Assembly (NCBI RefSeq): GCF_027474405.1 | Contig: NZ_CP114871.1 | Location: 1,931,001-1,995,000, forward strand | Direction: 5' to 3' | DNA: 64,000 bases | DNA from: Caulobacter sp. NIBR2454 | Lineage (GTDB): Bacteria > Pseudomonadota > Alphaproteobacteria > Caulobacterales > Caulobacteraceae | In this document: positions 1 through 8,324 of the stretch, piece by piece | Layout: every line of letters starts with the position of its first letter | Numbering within the stretch: the stretch's first letter is position 1 | Notes under the pieces: generated by a model | Told to the model about the DNA's origin: nothing | The model's input: only the letters and a program-made list of their open reading frames with translations | The model's database searches: none | Position numbers and translations under genes: made by a program

Positions 1-491
1 TTCAACGTATCGGTGTGATAGAGCGTACGCCCATCCGGGCTGGCGGTCGGCCCGTTGGTGATGCAGTAGCCGTCATCGCAGCGGACGAGGTCGGCGCCGT
101 CAAAGCGGTAGAGGGCGCCTGTCAGGTCAGTCTCGCCATCGTGCATCGAGCCAAACCACAGTCGGCCATGCGCATCGACGAAGCCGTCATTGAGCCTGTT
201 GTTCAGCTCAGGCGGCTCGACGCGCGCAACCAGATTGAAGGCGCGGCTGGGCGGATCGAAATGGTGCAGCCCGGTCTTCAGGCCAGCAACCCAGCCACCG
301 GCCTTGCGCGGGACGATGAAGCCCGGCTGATCCGGCGCGGCCCATGTGTCACGTCGCCCGGTTGATGGCTCGAAGCGGTGGATGTTCTTCTTCTTGATAT
401 CGACGAACCAAATGGCGTTCTCGCCCGCCATCCACACCGGACCTTCGCCAAGCTCGGCTTCGACCGGCCACACGCACTGAACGTCCGTCAT
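1..491 (-). CDS. SMP-30/gluconolactonase-like protein, C-terminus cut by window edge
   Basis: The 163 visible codons start at ATG 489-491 and run off the left edge, so the C-terminal part is missing. The protein shows the hallmarks of the SMP-30/gluconolactonase/LRE beta-propeller family: LGEGPVW near residue 14 (Glu16 as a likely metal ligand), NNRLNDG near residues 97-103 and TNGPTASPDG near 145-154, which supply the Asn and Asp ligands of the divalent-metal site. Family members hydrolyse sugar lactones such as glucono- or xylonolactone. The neighbouring aldose 1-epimerase on the same strand fits a sugar-oxidation role, but the exact substrate cannot be read from the sequence. Confidence 0.85.
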   Translation of the reverse strand, partial: MTDVQCVWPVEAELGEGPVWMAGENAIWFVDIKKKNIHRFEPSTGRRDTWAAPDQPGFIVPRKAGGWVAGLKTGLHHFDPPSRAFNLVARVEPPELNNRLNDGFVDAHGRLWFGSMHDGETDLTGALYRFDGADLVRCDDGYCITNGPTASPDGRTLYHTDTL

Positions 492-553
492 TCTTGTTCT
501 TCGGCCGCAGCCGCTCCCTGCCGCCAGTGGTATGACATCTGGCCGAATGTCGT

Positions 554-1546
554 CTAGCCTTTGGCGGCGTGATGGACGCCTCGGGCGATCGCTCGCGCAA
601 GACAGTCGGCGGCGGCTGAGCCCAGCCGAGCCACCTTCAGATTTCGCCCAGCGCCCTCGCCTAGCGAAACTTCCCCGCTGGCCACGCTGAACACCGTGTC
701 GCCGTCAAAAGGCGTGTGAACGGGTCGAATGGCGCGAGCCAGACCGTCCTGAGCCATGATCGCGAGCCGCTTGCACTCCACCCCGGTCAGGTCGGCGTTC
801 ACGGCGACCACGGCGATGGTGGTGTTGCTGCCCGCCTGCAGCCGGCCCATCCGCGCGAGCTTTGTGTCATCCGGAATGGGTTCTGGCGCGGACATTTCGC
901 CGGACGGTCGGCGGCCGCCGAACTCGCCGTCCAGCTCGAACGGCCATGCCCAGAACGTCTCGCCGTCGGGCATGTAGACCGATCCCGCCGGATTGACGGC
1001 GACCAGCGCGCCGACCATGAGGCCGTCGGCGAGATCGACCGACGCCGATCCAAGACCGCCCCTCACAACGCCCGCCTTGGCGCCCCACCCCGCGCCCACG
1101 GAACCGAGCGCGAACCGGTCGCTCGCTGCCTCGATCGTCTCCAGCCCCAACCGGCGGTAGGGCGGCTCCAGACCCCATGCCTTGTCGCCCTCGTTGCCCA
1201 GATCGTGCAGAACCGCGGCAGGCACAATGGGAATGGCGGGCGTGTGCGATTGGAGGCGCAGGCCGACATTACGAGCGGACAGTCCTGCCGCCACACCGTC
1301 GGCGGCGCCCAGACCGAAAACCGAGCCGCCGGTCAGGACGATGGCGTGCGCGGCGCCGACCAGGTTTTCTGGAGACAGGGTGTCGGTTTCCCGTACACCC
1401 GGCCCGCCGCCCCGCACATCGACGCCGGCCTTCCATAAACCGCCGCAAAAGAGTGTCGTCACGCCCGTCGCTGCGGCTTGGTCAACCGCGCTCCCGACAG
1501 TGAAACCCGAAACGTCAGTGATCAGATTGAGCGGGCCGGAACGCAT
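554..1546 (-). CDS. P1 family (DmpA/NylC-type) self-processing N-terminal nucleophile peptidase
   Basis: 330 residues from an ATG that shares one base with the upstream epimerase stop (TGATG), so translation is probably coupled. The frame stays open further upstream, inside the epimerase gene, but the family begins with segments like this N-terminus (NLITDVSGFTVG). Gly-rich TGGSVFGLGAADG (about 72-84), GLGSASVDL (164-172) and SNTTIAVVAVNADLT (240-254) match the P1 aminopeptidase/amidohydrolase fold. These enzymes cleave themselves into two chains and use the new N-terminal Ser or Thr as nucleophile. Here the Asn241-Thr242 bond resembles the NylC processing site. The substrate could be an N-terminal aminoacyl peptide or an omega-amide and is not determined. 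Confidence 0.85.
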   Translation of the reverse strand: MRSGPLNLITDVSGFTVGSAVDQAAATGVTTLFCGGLWKAGVDVRGGGPGVRETDTLSPENLVGAAHAIVLTGGSVFGLGAADGVAAGLSARNVGLRLQSHTPAIPIVPAAVLHDLGNEGDKAWGLEPPYRRLGLETIEAASDRFALGSVGAGWGAKAGVVRGGLGSASVDLADGLMVGALVAVNPAGSVYMPDGETFWAWPFELDGEFGGRRPSGEMSAPEPIPDDTKLARMGRLQAGSNTTIAVVAVNADLTGVECKRLAIMAQDGLARAIRPVHTPFDGDTVFSVASGEVSLGEGAGRNLKVARLGSAAADCLARAIARGVHHAAKG

Positions 1547-2406
1547 CAATCCACCGTCAGACGCATGGACACCGTCATCGCCTCGCCTGCCGCAAGAACC
1601 TGTATCCCACTGTCCTCGCCGTTGAAGGGGTCGGGTCGATTGCTCACCGGCTCCACACACACAAAACCGCCGCCCACCGGGGCGAAAACATGCAGCCATG
1701 GGCAATTGGACGAGCCTTCGAGCCTCACGCTCGGCCGATCCCGCCCTGACAGCACGGCTACGCCGCCCCAGTCGGTGTAGCTGTTATCCACAAACACGCC
1801 GCTTTCGACCGCTACACCCGTGCGCCAGTCCGGGCCCCAGCCCATAGGCCGCCAATCGGTCGGCATGACCTCGTCATCGATCATCCACACGCCACGGACG
1901 TCGGCCCGCAGATGTGTCCCCGGCGGCGCGGGGAAAGCGGGGTGAAAGCCAAGCCCCGCTGGCATGGGATGAACATCAGTGTTGGTCAGGGTCGCCGTGT
2001 GAACTAGGCCCGTGTCGGTCAGGCTGATGGTCTGCGCCGCCTCGTAACGCCACGGCCAATCGCCCGGCGCATGATCGTAGGCCAGTTCGATGCTGGAGGC
2101 TGTCTGGGTCACCACGCGCCATGCCTGACGCCAGGCTTGGCCGTGCAGCGCGTGAGGGTGATCGCCAAGATTGGGCGCCAATAGCACCTGGCGCCCCTCG
2201 AAGTTGAAGACGCCGTCGCGGATGCGATTGCAGAACGGTGCCAGCACGAAGTTACCGGTTTGCAGAACATCGTCAGCATCGGCTGGTGTTGGTCGCAGAA
2301 CGTCCCGGCCATCCCAGCGGAAGACGGTCACGCCAGCGCCCAGTTCAGGCCGAATTTCGATCTCGCCGCGTTCGGTCGCTAGTCTGATCAACGCCATCTC
2401 CCGCAC
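1546..2406 (-). CDS. Aldose 1-epimerase family protein
   Basis: Up to 286 residues. The longest frame starts at GTG 2406; ATG 2397 (MALIRL) is an alternative three codons in, and neither has a clear ribosome-binding site. The galactose mutarotase-like fold is supported by NRIRDG (about 60-65), HPHALHGQ (83-90), GLGFHPAF (151-158) and a late EPVSN segment carrying the likely catalytic Glu. Such enzymes interconvert alpha and beta anomers of sugars in the cytoplasm. The gene is translationally coupled to the P1 peptidase downstream and lies near the SMP-30 lactonase, suggesting a small carbohydrate cluster. The specific sugar is unknown. Confidence 0.88.
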   Translation of the reverse strand: MREMALIRLATERGEIEIRPELGAGVTVFRWDGRDVLRPTPADADDVLQTGNFVLAPFCNRIRDGVFNFEGRQVLLAPNLGDHPHALHGQAWRQAWRVVTQTASSIELAYDHAPGDWPWRYEAAQTISLTDTGLVHTATLTNTDVHPMPAGLGFHPAFPAPPGTHLRADVRGVWMIDDEVMPTDWRPMGWGPDWRTGVAVESGVFVDNSYTDWGGVAVLSGRDRPSVRLEGSSNCPWLHVFAPVGGGFVCVEPVSNRPDPFNGEDSGIQVLAAGEAMTVSMRLTVD

Positions 2407-2488
2407 ACAAGGAGCCGGACCCTAGCCAGCGGGCCGGAAACCGCCAAGGCGTCTTCGATCCAAAGGCCGACTCATCGACAATGAACGG

Positions 2489-3253
2489 ATGACCACCCTG
2501 TTCAGCGGCTTGACGGCCGACACCCTTCTGACACTAGCACTGCAGTTGGCGATCCTCGCCGCGATGATCGCGGCCGTATGCCTGGGGCGGCGACGCACAC
2601 CGGATTTGCCGAGCCTCACCTGGCTGTTCGGCGCGCTCGCCGTGACCCTGCTGGCTCTGTTCCTGTCGCCAGCCGCGTTGATCGCGCCCGGGCTGCAGTT
2701 GGCGTGGAACTGGGACGGTAAGGTCCTGTCGATCCTGGCCACCTTCGCGATCATCGCCGCGGCGCCGGGCCTGTCATTTCGCGAAGCCGGCTTTACCTTA
2801 AGCCAGAACGGCGGGACCCGGCCAGCGTTGCTCTGCGCGGCGTTGACCTGCATCGTCCTCTGGACGGCGAGCTACACCCTGTTCACCCCGGCGGCGCCCC
2901 CGACGGTCGAAGCCCTGGCCTTTCAGGCGACCATGCCTGGCCTTCACGAGGAGCCGCTGTTTCGCGGCATGGCTTTGTTACTGTTGGCCCGGGCGATCGC
3001 GCCCGTGGATGATCGCCGTTTCAATCTAATGGGAGCCCGTATCGGCTGGGGCGGGGTGCTGATCACCCTTTTCTTCGCTCTTGGCCAAGGCGTCGCGGTC
3101 TTTCAAAGCCAGCCGATGATAAGTTGGGTCGGGGTGATGTTCAGTGCTGCGGCCGGCTTCGCTCTGCTGTGGATGCGCGAGCGGACCGGCAGCCTTGTAA
3201 TCCCGATCCTGGCTCACAACGTACTTAGTGTCGGAAATCAGTTCCTCGGCTGA
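2489..3253 (+). CDS. CPBP/CAAX-like intramembrane protease family membrane protein, atypical motif 2
   Basis: 254 residues with about seven hydrophobic segments. Motif 1 EEPLFRG (154-160) and a late HNVLSVGN (243-250) match the CPBP (Abi/Rce1-like) family, whose members are intramembrane glutamic or metal-type proteases involved in prenyl-protein processing or bacteriocin immunity. The usual second motif FxxxH reads FALGQ (196-200), with Gln in place of His, so activity is uncertain. The start ATG lies inside a three-codon mini-frame (ATGAACGGATGA, 2481-2492). A large AT-rich inverted repeat follows the stop. Confidence 0.8.
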   Translation: MTTLFSGLTADTLLTLALQLAILAAMIAAVCLGRRRTPDLPSLTWLFGALAVTLLALFLSPAALIAPGLQLAWNWDGKVLSILATFAIIAAAPGLSFREAGFTLSQNGGTRPALLCAALTCIVLWTASYTLFTPAAPPTVEALAFQATMPGLHEEPLFRGMALLLLARAIAPVDDRRFNLMGARIGWGGVLITLFFALGQGVAVFQSQPMISWVGVMFSAAAGFALLWMRERTGSLVIPILAHNVLSVGNQFLG

Positions 3254-3254
3254 G

Positions 3255-3303
3255 CCGCCACATTTTTATATGCAGTAACTACTAAACATGCATATTGTGG
3301 CGG
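3255..3303. repeat. AT-rich composite inverted repeat after the CPBP gene
   Basis: Outer arms CCGCCACA (3255-3262) and TGTGGCGG (3296-3303) pair perfectly. Inner arms ATATGC (3268-3273) and GCATAT (3290-3295) also pair, with T5 bulged on the left side and a 16-base AT-rich centre. It begins two bases after the CPBP stop and ends 19 bases before the next start. It may be a terminator-like hairpin, a leader structure or a protein-binding operator. Confidence 0.6.
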
Positions 3304-3322
3304 ATCTTATGGGAGAGCCGCC

Positions 3323-3817
3323 ATGCGCGTCCTAGCGACCACCCTGATTCTTACCGCCATGGCCACCGGCGTAGCCCTTGCCGCGCCGGTGTCAGAGATC
3401 AATGTCACCATCGGCCCTGAACTAGCTCAAAAGGCGCCCGAACTTGGCGCACGCGAGCTCGACGACCTGCGCGGCGACCTCAAGCGCACCGTCGAACGTG
3501 AACTGGAGCGCGCGGGCCAGTTGACGCCCCAAGGCGGACGTCTCGACTTGGTCATCACCGACGCCCGCCCCAATCGGCCGACAATGCAGCAGATGTCGCG
3601 AAAGCCGGGCCTGTCCTATCAGAGCTTCAGCATCGGCGGCGCGGCCGTCACCGGCGCATACGCCGCGCCTGGCGGAGCCACCACCCCCGTGGCCTACAGC
3701 TGGTTCGAGACGGACATCCGAGAAGCCTGGTGGCGCGGCACCTGGGGCGACGCCAACCGCGCCTTCGATCGGTTCGCGACCAAGTTCGCCAAGGGCGAGG
3801 CGCTGGCCGCCAAGTAA
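3323..3817 (+). CDS. Exported hypothetical protein
   Basis: 164 residues. An N-terminal signal peptide (hydrophobic core about 4-18, likely cut near ALA/AP at 20-21) predicts a periplasmic location. The start is supported by GGGAGAG upstream of ATG. The mature part contains a Glu/Arg-rich helix-like stretch (about 40-65), a Gly/Ala-rich middle (about 105-120) and an aromatic C-terminal part (SWFETDIREAWWRGTWG). I do not recognise a named family or catalytic motif. It stands alone between the CPBP gene and the transporter. Confidence 0.75.
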   Translation: MRVLATTLILTAMATGVALAAPVSEINVTIGPELAQKAPELGARELDDLRGDLKRTVERELERAGQLTPQGGRLDLVITDARPNRPTMQQMSRKPGLSYQSFSIGGAAVTGAYAAPGGATTPVAYSWFETDIREAWWRGTWGDANRAFDRFATKFAKGEALAAK

Positions 3818-3917
3818 GGCTGACGCCAAAGTAATCGCGAGTCACACTTGCCACAGCCCCGGGCTCAGTCTCTGATCGGCCTCGGGAAACGCTAGAGAGC
3901 CCGAACGGGCCGGCAAG

Positions 3918-5315
3918 GTGACTATGCAGAGCCAACGACGCTCGTCCTGGATCATGGCCGCCTATGCGGCGCCCTCACTGCCGCTGGCGGCGCTCGGGCT
4001 TCCGCTCGTCGTCTACCTCCCCAATCATTATTCCGCGACGTTGGGCTTGAGCGTCAGCGCGGTCGGCGCCGCGTTCTTGCTCGTACGCCTCATCGACATC
4101 ATTTTCGATCCGATCTTCGGCACGATCCTAGACCGCACGCGCTGGTCCACGGGCCGCTTCCGTCCCTGGCTGAGCATCGGCGCGCCGATGATCATGCTGG
4201 CCACCTGGATGCTGTTCATGGCCGAGGGAGGCGTGGGGCTTGGGTACCTGTGGCTATGGCTCTGCGTACTCTATGGAGGCTACTCGATCTGCACGCTGGC
4301 GCACAGCGCTTGGGGCTCGACGCTCTCAACCGATTACAATGAACGCTCGCGCATCTATGCGTGGTGGCAGAGCGGCAATGTGGTCGGGATGATCCTGGTC
4401 CTGATGCTTCCAGTGGCGCTGGCCGCAATTCCGCAGGCGACGATCAGAGGCGTGCCAGCCATGGGCTGGTTCATCGTCCTACTCGTTCCTCTGGCGGTCG
4501 GGGCGGCCTTGATGGTGGTTCCAGAGCCTCGCGCCACAACCTCGGGGTTGGAGCACAAGGTCGGCGTAAGCGCCTACTTCGACCTGATCCGTCGGCCTAC
4601 GATCGCGAAAATCTTGTTCGCCGACCTGCTCCTGCATATCGGTCCGGGTGTCGCTGGCGCCCTGTTCTTCTTCTATTTCGAGCACGTGAAGGGCTACTCG
4701 AAGACAGAGGCCGAAACCCTTCTGCTGATCTACTTCATCTCCGCCATCGTCGGGGCGCCCCTTTGGGCCATCGTCGCCAAGAAGCTTGGCAAGCACCGCG
4801 CGCTGATGACCGCCGCCATCATCTACGCGCTGGTTCAGTTCGCCATTCCGTTCGTTCCGGCCACCAGTCTGCTGGTCGCTCTGCCCTTCCTCATCGCGGC
4901 GGGGTTGCCCTATTCGTCGGCTGGCGTGCTGCTGCGGGCGATGCTGGCGGACGCCGGCGACGAAGAGCGCCTTCGCACGGGCCAGGATCGCACTGGGACG
5001 CTCTACGCCATCCTGACCGGAACCATCAAAATCGGCATGGCTCTGGCGGTCGGCAGCTTCATCGTTCTCGGTTGGATGGGCTTCAACGCCGCCGATCCCG
5101 CCGCCAGCGCGCCGCTCGCCATGCGTGGGCTGGAGTGGATGTACGCCGCCTTGCCCGGAGGCTTCGCCCTGCTCGCGGCCTGGGTGCTGGCGCGCTATCC
5201 TCTGACCGAAGCCCGCCATGCGGAGATTCGCCAGCAGTTGGCGGAGATTGACCGCGAGGCTCCGCAAGCCACGGTCACGCCCACCGCCCATGTCGTCCAA
5301 TCTCCCGCCGAGTGA
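3918..5315 (+). CDS. MFS transporter of the glycoside-pentoside-hexuronide (GPH/MelB-like) type
   Basis: 465 residues with about twelve hydrophobic segments. The N-terminal DPIFGTILDRT (about 56-66) followed by GRFRPWL is the characteristic GPH cytoplasmic loop between helices 2 and 3, as in MelB, where Asp residues in helix 2 bind the coupling cation. Such proteins import sugars or related solutes with Na+ or H+. The ATG at 3924 is an alternative start. The last 26 bases overlap the mazG start, which suggests co-expression by position only; the substrate is unknown. Confidence 0.87.
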   Translation: MTMQSQRRSSWIMAAYAAPSLPLAALGLPLVVYLPNHYSATLGLSVSAVGAAFLLVRLIDIIFDPIFGTILDRTRWSTGRFRPWLSIGAPMIMLATWMLFMAEGGVGLGYLWLWLCVLYGGYSICTLAHSAWGSTLSTDYNERSRIYAWWQSGNVVGMILVLMLPVALAAIPQATIRGVPAMGWFIVLLVPLAVGAALMVVPEPRATTSGLEHKVGVSAYFDLIRRPTIAKILFADLLLHIGPGVAGALFFFYFEHVKGYSKTEAETLLLIYFISAIVGAPLWAIVAKKLGKHRALMTAAIIYALVQFAIPFVPATSLLVALPFLIAAGLPYSSAGVLLRAMLADAGDEERLRTGQDRTGTLYAILTGTIKIGMALAVGSFIVLGWMGFNAADPAASAPLAMRGLEWMYAALPGGFALLAAWVLARYPLTEARHAEIRQQLAEIDREAPQATVTPTAHVVQSPAE

Positions 5316-6102
5316 TCCCGCCGCCGCGATCCAGCAACTGATCCAGATCATGGCCCGCCTGCGCGACCCGCAAGGCGGTTGCCCATGGGACCTGGAGCAG
5401 ACCTTCGCCACCATCGCGCCCTATACGGTCGAAGAGGCGTACGAGGTCGCCGACGCCATCGAACGCGGCGACCTGACTGACCTGCGTGATGAATTGGGCG
5501 ATCTGCTTTTGCAGGTGGTCTTCCACTCGCGCATGGCCGAAGAGCAAGGCGCCTTCGACTTCGCCCAGGTGGCCGCCTCCATCAGCGACAAGATGCTGCG
5601 CCGCCATCCGCATGTCTTCGGCGATCACGCCTATGACGACGTCGAGGATCAGAAGGCCGGGTGGGAGACCATCAAGGCCGCCGAGCGCGCGGCCAAGAAG
5701 AAGGGCGGCGTGCTCGACGACGTGCCGGCGGGTCTGCCCGCGCTCACCCGCGCCGTGAAACTGACCAAACGCGCCGCGCGCGTCGGGTTCGACTGGCCCT
5801 CGACCCGCGAAGTGCTGGACAAGCTGCGTGAAGAAACCGCCGAACTGGAGGTGGAAATCGAGGCCGGCGATCACGCCAAGGCGCGGGAGGAGATGGGGGA
5901 CCTGTTGTTCGTGGTCGCCAACCTCGCCCGCAAGCTGGATGTAGAGCCGGAAGACGCCCTGCGCGCCACCAACGCCAAGTTCGCTCGCCGCTTTGCTTTC
6001 ATCGAAGCCGAGCTGGCCAAGGATGGCCGCACGCCGGATCAGTCGGACCTGGCAGAAATGGACGGTCTTTGGAACGCCGCCAAGGCCGCGGAAAAAGGCT
6101 AG
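5290..6102 (+). CDS. mazG: Nucleoside triphosphate pyrophosphohydrolase MazG
   Basis: 270 residues starting at MSSNLPPSD; the frame is open further 5' but that part lies inside the transporter gene and lacks family similarity. Two MazG-like four-helix units are visible: the first with CPWD, EEAYE and RDELGDLLLQVVFH (about 34-80), the second with REEMGDLLFVVANLAR near residue 200. These acidic motifs bind Mg2+ and hydrolyse NTPs or dNTPs to NMP and PPi, a house-cleaning and starvation-related function. The stop shares the palindrome CTAG with the convergent MOSC gene. Confidence 0.93.
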   Translation: MSSNLPPSDPAAAIQQLIQIMARLRDPQGGCPWDLEQTFATIAPYTVEEAYEVADAIERGDLTDLRDELGDLLLQVVFHSRMAEEQGAFDFAQVAASISDKMLRRHPHVFGDHAYDDVEDQKAGWETIKAAERAAKKKGGVLDDVPAGLPALTRAVKLTKRAARVGFDWPSTREVLDKLREETAELEVEIEAGDHAKAREEMGDLLFVVANLARKLDVEPEDALRATNAKFARRFAFIEAELAKDGRTPDQSDLAEMDGLWNAAKAAEKG

Positions 6103-6644
6103 ACCGGCTTGAGTGGCCTGTGCGGCGCGGCGGGATGGGTCGCAGCCACCGGATCGCCCGGCGTCACGACGCCACCGTTCAAGACGATGGCCATCACGCC
6201 CGCCTTGCGGATCAGTCCGCCCTGTTCATCATGACCTAGGGTCGCGGCCATGAGGCCATCCTGGAAGCGGTCCATCTGGATGCAGGGATTGCGCAGGCCC
6301 GTGAGCTCCAACTCGGCCTCCTCGCCCAGGCGCAGGATCGTCCCGGTGGGAAGCGCGAGGAGATCAAGGCCACGCGTGGTGACGTTCTCACCGATATCGC
6401 CGGGCCCGATGGAGAAGCCCTGCTCGTTCAGTTCGTCGAGCAACTCCGCTTGGATCAGATGAACCTGACGCAGGTTCGGTAGAGTAGGATTGAAGCGCGC
6501 CCGGGAGCGATGCTGAACCTTCAACCCGGCGTGGGCGTCGCCTTCGACCCCAATCCCAGCTATCAGGCGGATCATCATCGCCGGGGCCTTGCTGAACCGA
6601 TGACGGGGGCTCAAGGCGACAGCCTCCACCACCCCCGCCGCCAT
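6099..6644 (-). CDS. MOSC domain protein
   Basis: 181 residues from ATG 6644, which overlaps the hflX stop as TGATG; a GTG one codon upstream is also in frame. The segments GIGVEGDAHAG (about 31-41), GDIGENVTT (82-90) and GLRNPCIQ (116-123, Cys121) match the MOSC domain, a sulfur-carrier fold found at the C-terminus of molybdenum cofactor sulfurase. Stand-alone members such as YiiM handle N-hydroxylated substrates with molybdenum cofactor. No partner domain is present. Placement downstream of hfq-hflX looks like read-through from that operon. Confidence 0.88.
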   Translation of the reverse strand: MAAGVVEAVALSPRHRFSKAPAMMIRLIAGIGVEGDAHAGLKVQHRSRARFNPTLPNLRQVHLIQAELLDELNEQGFSIGPGDIGENVTTRGLDLLALPTGTILRLGEEAELELTGLRNPCIQMDRFQDGLMAATLGHDEQGGLIRKAGVMAIVLNGGVVTPGDPVAATHPAAPHRPLKPV

Positions 6645-7957
6645 CACTCGGTCACCACGACGTCGGGAAACAGGCGCTCGAACCGCCCCCTGGCCTGGGC
6701 GTCCAGGCGGGCAGAGACGTTGACGCCCCCATCCTCGTCGGCTTCGCGCGCTTCAACCCGGCCGTTGCGATAGAGCCAGGCCAAGGCCTCGCCCTCACCG
6801 GCGGCCAGATGGATGGTCACCGCGGGTACGTCATCGACCAGCGTCGCTAACCGCTCCAGCAGCGCCTCGCAGCCCTCGCCGGTGACCGCTGAAACGGCAT
6901 GGGCGAGATTGCGGATGGCCTTGGCGATCAGCGAAACGCGGTCGTCCGGATCGGTGACCAGATCGACCTTGTTCCAGACCTCGATGATCATCCGGCCTGC
7001 TTCGGCGGTGACATCGAGTTCCTTAAGAACCGCCTCCACGTCGCGACGCTGGGCCTCGGTGTCGGGGCCGGCGATGTCGCGCACGTGCAAGACAATGTCG
7101 GCCTCCTGCACCTCCTCAAGGGTGGCGCGGAAGGCTTCGACCAGTTCGTGCGGCAGGTCGGAGATGAAGCCCACCGTGTCGGACATGATCGCGGGCCGCC
7201 CATCGGGCAACTTCACGGTCCGCAAGGTCGGATCGAGGGTGGCGAACAGCATGTCCTGCGCCAGAACCTTGGCCTCGGTCAGGCGGTTGAATAGCGTCGA
7301 CTTGCCGGCGTTAGTGTAGCCCACCAACGCGATGGTCGGGTACGGGACCTTCTTGCGCGCCGAACGGTGGAGCGAGCGGGTGCGGCGCACCTCGATCAGC
7401 TCTTTCTTCAGCTTGGCGATGCGGTCGGCGATCAGGCGCCGGTCGAGCTCGATCTGAGTTTCACCCGGACCGCCGGTCGAACCGGTGCCGCCCCTTTGCC
7501 GCTCAAGGTGGGTCCAGGTGCGAACCAGGCGCGAGCGCTCGTAGTTCAGCCGGGCCAGCTCCACCTGCAGCCGACCTTCGCGCGTTCGGGCGCGGCGTCC
7601 GAAAATCTCGAGGATCAGGCCCGTGCGGTCGATGACCTTCACGTTCCATGCCTTTTCGAGATTGCGCTGCTGAACGGGCGTCAACTGATCGTCGACGACG
7701 ACCGCGTCCAGTTCCTCGGCCTCGCAGATGCCGCCGATCTCCTCAACCTTGCCCTTGCCGAACAAGGTCGCAGGGGTGTGGCCGCGGATCGGTGCGATCA
7801 GCGTTTCACGCACGTCCAGGTCAAGCGCCAGCGCAAGGCCGACGGCTTCTTCAAGCCGAGCCTGGGGATCGCGGGCGCCGCTGTCGGACGCCCGCACCGG
7901 ATGCACCACCAGCGCCGTGATGACCGGCGCGCTGTGATCTATGAATTTACTGGTCAA
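6644..7957 (-). CDS. hflX: GTPase HflX (ribosome-associated)
   Basis: 437 residues. The N-terminal HflX domain carries the family stretch [11 protein letters not shown] (64-74), followed by a Gly-rich [13 protein letters not shown] linker (156-168). The Ras-like domain has G1 GYTNAGKS (213-220), G3 DTVGF (260-264) and G4 NKVD near 338. HflX binds the 50S subunit and rescues or splits stalled ribosomes under stress. The start overlaps the hfq stop by four bases (7954-7957), the classical hfq-hflX arrangement. Confidence 0.96.
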   Translation of the reverse strand: MTSKFIDHSAPVITALVVHPVRASDSGARDPQARLEEAVGLALALDLDVRETLIAPIRGHTPATLFGKGKVEEIGGICEAEELDAVVVDDQLTPVQQRNLEKAWNVKVIDRTGLILEIFGRRARTREGRLQVELARLNYERSRLVRTWTHLERQRGGTGSTGGPGETQIELDRRLIADRIAKLKKELIEVRRTRSLHRSARKKVPYPTIALVGYTNAGKSTLFNRLTEAKVLAQDMLFATLDPTLRTVKLPDGRPAIMSDTVGFISDLPHELVEAFRATLEEVQEADIVLHVRDIAGPDTEAQRRDVEAVLKELDVTAEAGRMIIEVWNKVDLVTDPDDRVSLIAKAIRNLAHAVSAVTGEGCEALLERLATLVDDVPAVTIHLAAGEGEALAWLYRNGRVEAREADEDGGVNVSARLDAQARGRFERLFPDVVVTE

Positions 7958-8202
7958 TCGTCTTGGTCTGGGCCCGGCTCATAGAGCTGCACAGGCGCGG
8001 AAGGCATGATTGTTGAGATGGCGTGCTTGTAAACAAGCTGGCTTTGGCCATCGCGGCGAAGCAGGACGCAGAAGTTATCAAACCAGCTGACGACACCCTG
8101 CAGCTTCACGCCGTTCACCAGGAAGATCGTCAGCGGCGTCTTCGACTTGCGCACGCTGTTCAGGAAGGTGTCCTGAAGGTTCTGTTTCTTTTCGTTCGAC
8201 AT
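7954..8202 (-). CDS. hfq: RNA chaperone Hfq
   Basis: 82 residues, the short form without a long C-terminal tail. Gln8, the Sm1 segment (about 21-50) and the Sm2 signature YKHAIST (58-64) are intact, giving the poly-U-binding proximal face of the hexamer. Hfq anneals small RNAs with mRNAs and affects mRNA stability. The start MSNEKK is preceded by GAGGGGAA; an upstream in-frame extension lacks family similarity. A leader hairpin lies just before the ribosome-binding site. Confidence 0.97.
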   Translation of the reverse strand: MSNEKKQNLQDTFLNSVRKSKTPLTIFLVNGVKLQGVVSWFDNFCVLLRRDGQSQLVYKHAISTIMPSAPVQLYEPGPDQDD

Positions 8203-8225
8203 CGGGGATTCCCCTCTTATTGGCC

Positions 8226-8244
8226 GGAGAGCGAAGCGCTCTCC
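8226..8244 (-). other. Hairpin in the hfq leader
   Basis: GGAGAGCG and CGCTCTCC (8226-8233 and 8237-8244) form a perfect 8-bp stem around a three-base loop, ending 24 bases before the hfq start. If transcription starts near 8255, as the candidate promoter suggests, this lies in the 5' untranslated region. It could affect hfq translation or mRNA stability. Confidence 0.5.
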
Positions 8245-8261
8245 ACACACGCACAGTTCAT

Positions 8262-8289
8262 GCTAGGCCGCCCATCGGACGCCCGGCAA
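8262..8289 (-). promoter_or_regulatory. Candidate hfq promoter
   Basis: On the minus strand TTGCCG (8289-8284) and CCTAGC (8267-8262) are separated by 16 bases, resembling the Caulobacter housekeeping -35 TTGACG and -10 GCTANAWC. The match at -10 is imperfect, so this is tentative. Confidence 0.3.
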
Positions 8290-8301
8290 TAGGCATTACA
8301 C

Positions 8302-8313
8302 GACAACGTTGTC
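8302..8313. promoter_or_regulatory. 12-bp palindrome upstream of hfq
   Basis: GACAACGTTGTC is a perfect palindrome 13-24 bases upstream of the candidate -35 of hfq and just past the transaminase stop. It could be an operator for a dimeric regulator; nothing in the sequence names the factor. Confidence 0.35.
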
Positions 8314-8324
8314 AGAAGGCGCGC

